Shown here piece after piece: positions 61,665 through 64,000 of a stretch of DNA of 64,000 nucleotides. A model generated the notes under the pieces. The model was not told the origin of the DNA. It searched no databases and saw nothing but the letters and a program-made list of their open reading frames with translations. Every line of letters starts with the position of its first letter. Position 1 is the first letter of the stretch. Source of the stretch: Corallium rubrum (Eukaryota > Cnidaria > Anthozoa > Scleralcyonacea > Coralliidae). Location of the stretch: the NCBI GenBank assembly GCA_964035015.1, contig OZ035999.1, positions 2,225,627-2,289,626 of the forward strand. The letters run 5' to 3'. The position numbers and the translations under genes are program-made.

Positions 61665-63095
61665 GCTTGTCTCTGTAATGAAAATCTACTGTATTATATT
61701 AAAAGTCTTAAAAATCTGATGTAGTGTTGTTCTGACAAATTAAACAATGCATTCGTGATCCAGCTATAACCACGAATAAATAATAACCAATATATTTTGG
61801 CGACAGACTGTGTCTGTGCCAGCAAGTCAAAAACAGCCGGGAAGTTTATATTTTTACGCATTATTTAACAATCAACGTTGTCATTAGCTGACTGCATTGT
61901 TGGCTTTGGAAGGTGTGAAGTGTAATTTATCTTGAACCGTGTGAGGAATCTACTTACTTATGCACCGCCTATACAATACTTTGCCAGGTGCGGGGTTGCG
62001 TTATTCCGTGATCAAATAAGTCTGCAGCAAGTTTCCTTCTCGATTTCCTATCACAGCAGGTTATTAAGAAAACACTTGAATCTCAAAAGCAAGAAGGCAA
62101 AGATACATCCACCAGCGGCTTATTAAAGATGTTTAAAAAGAAAACAAGCCATACCGGTAAGCAGGCTAGCTCACGAGGCATACACGTGTACATGAATAAC
62201 AGGCTTGATTGCACTCGTACCGGAATTTTTGCAAAATTAATCAATGTTTGCATACAATAAGGATAATAATCGCAATCAAGCAATTTTCCTACATGGACAA
62301 TCTTGTGGTCAATTGTTTTTTAAAATTTTGTCGAGAAACTATCTTATCGTTAATTCTTGGAACACGGTTCGCATTTGAGCGACCAATTTCGCGTTTGCAG
62401 GTACGCATTTTGAAAATCGACACCCGCGAAAATCTACAGCGCGCTACCGCGCTCGATATTCAGCCGCGCACACCTTAGTTTGACAATAAGGGGTGCGCTT
62501 ATTGGATTTGCTATACTAAGAAAAATAGAATTAAGAACGTAATGTCGACTAATGATTAAAACTACATTAGCTACATTATTTTGCACACGAAAGTCGAATG
62601 TTTATGCATTGTAAAGCATAGCCAGTTTTTTCATGACTACAAGCGAGACTATCCAATAATTGGGTGTCTCAATGTTTTAAATAAGCATGCTCTCTAGAAT
62701 TCTGGGCTCAGAAGTGAAACTTTTGCTGAAAAGGATGTTTTCGACCGTAGCTGAATAGCAAAACAACACGTTTGGAACGCTTCCCTCAACTTCCCCATTT
62801 TGGCATCGCAAAAAAGCACATATCAGACCATTCAGACGATTTTGAGACGAAAACGCTCCAAATGCCAAACCGACCAAACGTCAGCTGAAAATCATGTTTT
62901 TGACCGTAAAATAGAAAAACAACATAGTTGTGAATGCATGGTTCCTGCAACTTTCGCTTTCTGCCAGTTTTGAGACATTGAAAATCGAAAAAAAAAAACC
63001 CCAACAAATCACAAAATGGTGTAATGACTGTAATCAGATTACTAAATATTTGCTGAAGTAATCAAAAATATAATACATCCGGATAGTCTAGCTTG
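61665..63095 (+). repeat. Tandem duplication, copy B (about 1.4 kb)
   Basis: Begins GCTTGTCTCTGTAATGAAAA and ends AATATAATACATCCGGATAG. Offsets to copy A range from about 1397 to 1515 bp because of indels. Confidence 0.9.
62057..62156 (+). other. Exon-like open segment, copy B
   Basis: 100 bp between TATCACAG and G|GTAAGC, reading QVIKKTLESQKQEGKDTSTS then GLLKMFKKKTSHT. Compared with copy A there are two amino-acid changes (H to Q, T to K) and one silent change, with no indel, while flanking DNA has many. It may be an exon of an unrecognised host gene. Confidence 0.4.
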
Positions 63096-63099
63096 TCTC

Positions 63100-64000
63100 A
63101 ATTTTGACAAATCTGATGTGAGCGTCCTTCACTCCTTTGTAGGATGTAATATGTGTTTCTGTCTACTAAGGGGCGAAGAAACGTATGAAACTATTATGCG
63201 CACACATTCGCATTCTCCATTCTCGTAACAGTAATGTTAATATAGTTATCTTTCAAATAGTTCTCGGTGTTCGCATGTCGCAAAGTTCAAACACGCACTT
63301 GAACGACCCGGTCTCGGTCTCACGATGGCTAGGGTGGATTTCTGGTGTATCCACCCAAATTTTAACAGTTAAATATATAATCCTATTGCCAATCCTTTCT
63401 ATTTCTGTCCACACAATGAAATCAGAGATTAACACATATCAACTTTTAAAGTGATTGTTCATACCGACAAAGTATTTAACTCCTTACCACCTCATTTACA
63501 CGTCAGGGATATAAAATAAATTTAAAATATTCCATGGATGTGCGAAAATATGAACTATATCCCGAGTGTGACCAGGATATCTTACAAGTGTGCAAAATTT
63601 CATGTGTTGTTCTGTTCATTATACGGAAAAAGCTCCCCTATATAATTTACCACATGATAGAGCATTTGAAATATTCATTGACAATTCATTAACTCATCAC
63701 GGAAAAATAAACGAAATTCATATTAATCAGTGTGTTTCCTCCTTTTTCTCCTCCGATCTGAACCCTGTAATTATGCTCAAAATTTCTCGTGCAAGATAAT
63801 GAAATACGCAAGATACTCTACTTCGAATTGCATGAGGAGGATACTTATGTTGATATGCCGACATTAATGAATAAGATTACCAAATAGTTCGATTGCTCTG
63901 GGAACTTTTTTTTTCTTTTCATATTCCATCTGATACAATCTCTCATCTTCAAGGAATTTGTAATCTAATTTAATTTAAGCGCTGCGGGAGGTGTTCACCG
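63100..64000. other. Right edge without recognised genes
   Basis: A truncated fold-back relative at 63535-63600 (GGATGTGCGAAAATATGAAC, cf. 32911-33049). Otherwise AT-rich with no supported coding region. Confidence 0.4.

Overview
The window looks like nuclear DNA of an invertebrate animal. It is AT-rich, has long introns, and is crowded with fold-back MITEs, Penelope-type repeats, hAT and Helentron-like transposons, a LINE, and micro/minisatellites. No bacterial gene organisation is visible. The repeat style (palindromes with CG-rich loops, Penelope-type repeats with hammerhead-like cores) suggests an early-branching animal such as a cnidarian or sponge. That taxonomic guess is inference only.

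The one host gene I recognise is a VIRMA/virilizer homologue, the large scaffold of the nuclear m6A mRNA methyltransferase complex. It lies on the minus strand from the start codon at 23917 to the left edge of the window. I traced 19 exons by hand (1242-23917). They join in phase, all with GT-AG introns, into 456 codons of the N-terminal part. Seven exons are 33 bp or shorter. The C-terminal part lies beyond position 1. Introns carry most of the repeats, including a 2.3 kb minisatellite (14310-16606).

Layout: 1-24 kb is VIRMA with intronic MITEs, Penelope-type palindromes and a hAT MITE with a perfect 8-bp target duplication. 24-29 kb is intergenic, with large inverted repeats, a hAT element inside a fold-back element, and a pentanucleotide satellite. 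29.8-30.2 kb is a nearly pure CGAA satellite. 31.5-32.2 kb holds an uncharacterised 204-codon frame (minus). 32-42 kb has fold-back elements, a Penelope GIY-YIG remnant followed by a hammerhead-like core, a field of ATTTCATATATGAAAT-like palindromes, and one copy of a 0.46 kb direct duplication. 42.2-45.3 kb has the second copy of that duplication and a 2.5 kb Helentron-like element sitting inside a MITE. 50.5-52.9 kb is a 5'-truncated but otherwise intact LINE. 56.5-59.8 kb is a 31-bp minisatellite split by a 2.0 kb hAT-like element. 60.2-63.1 kb is an imperfect tandem duplication carrying an exon-like open segment in both copies.

The most notable structures are: (1) repeated 25-nt hammerhead-like cores in sequence-unrelated palindromes, including an 85-bp unit with a 13-bp target duplication; (2) the Helentron-like element with 13-bp inverted repeats and a terminal hairpin; (3) the hAT insertion that splits the minisatellite.
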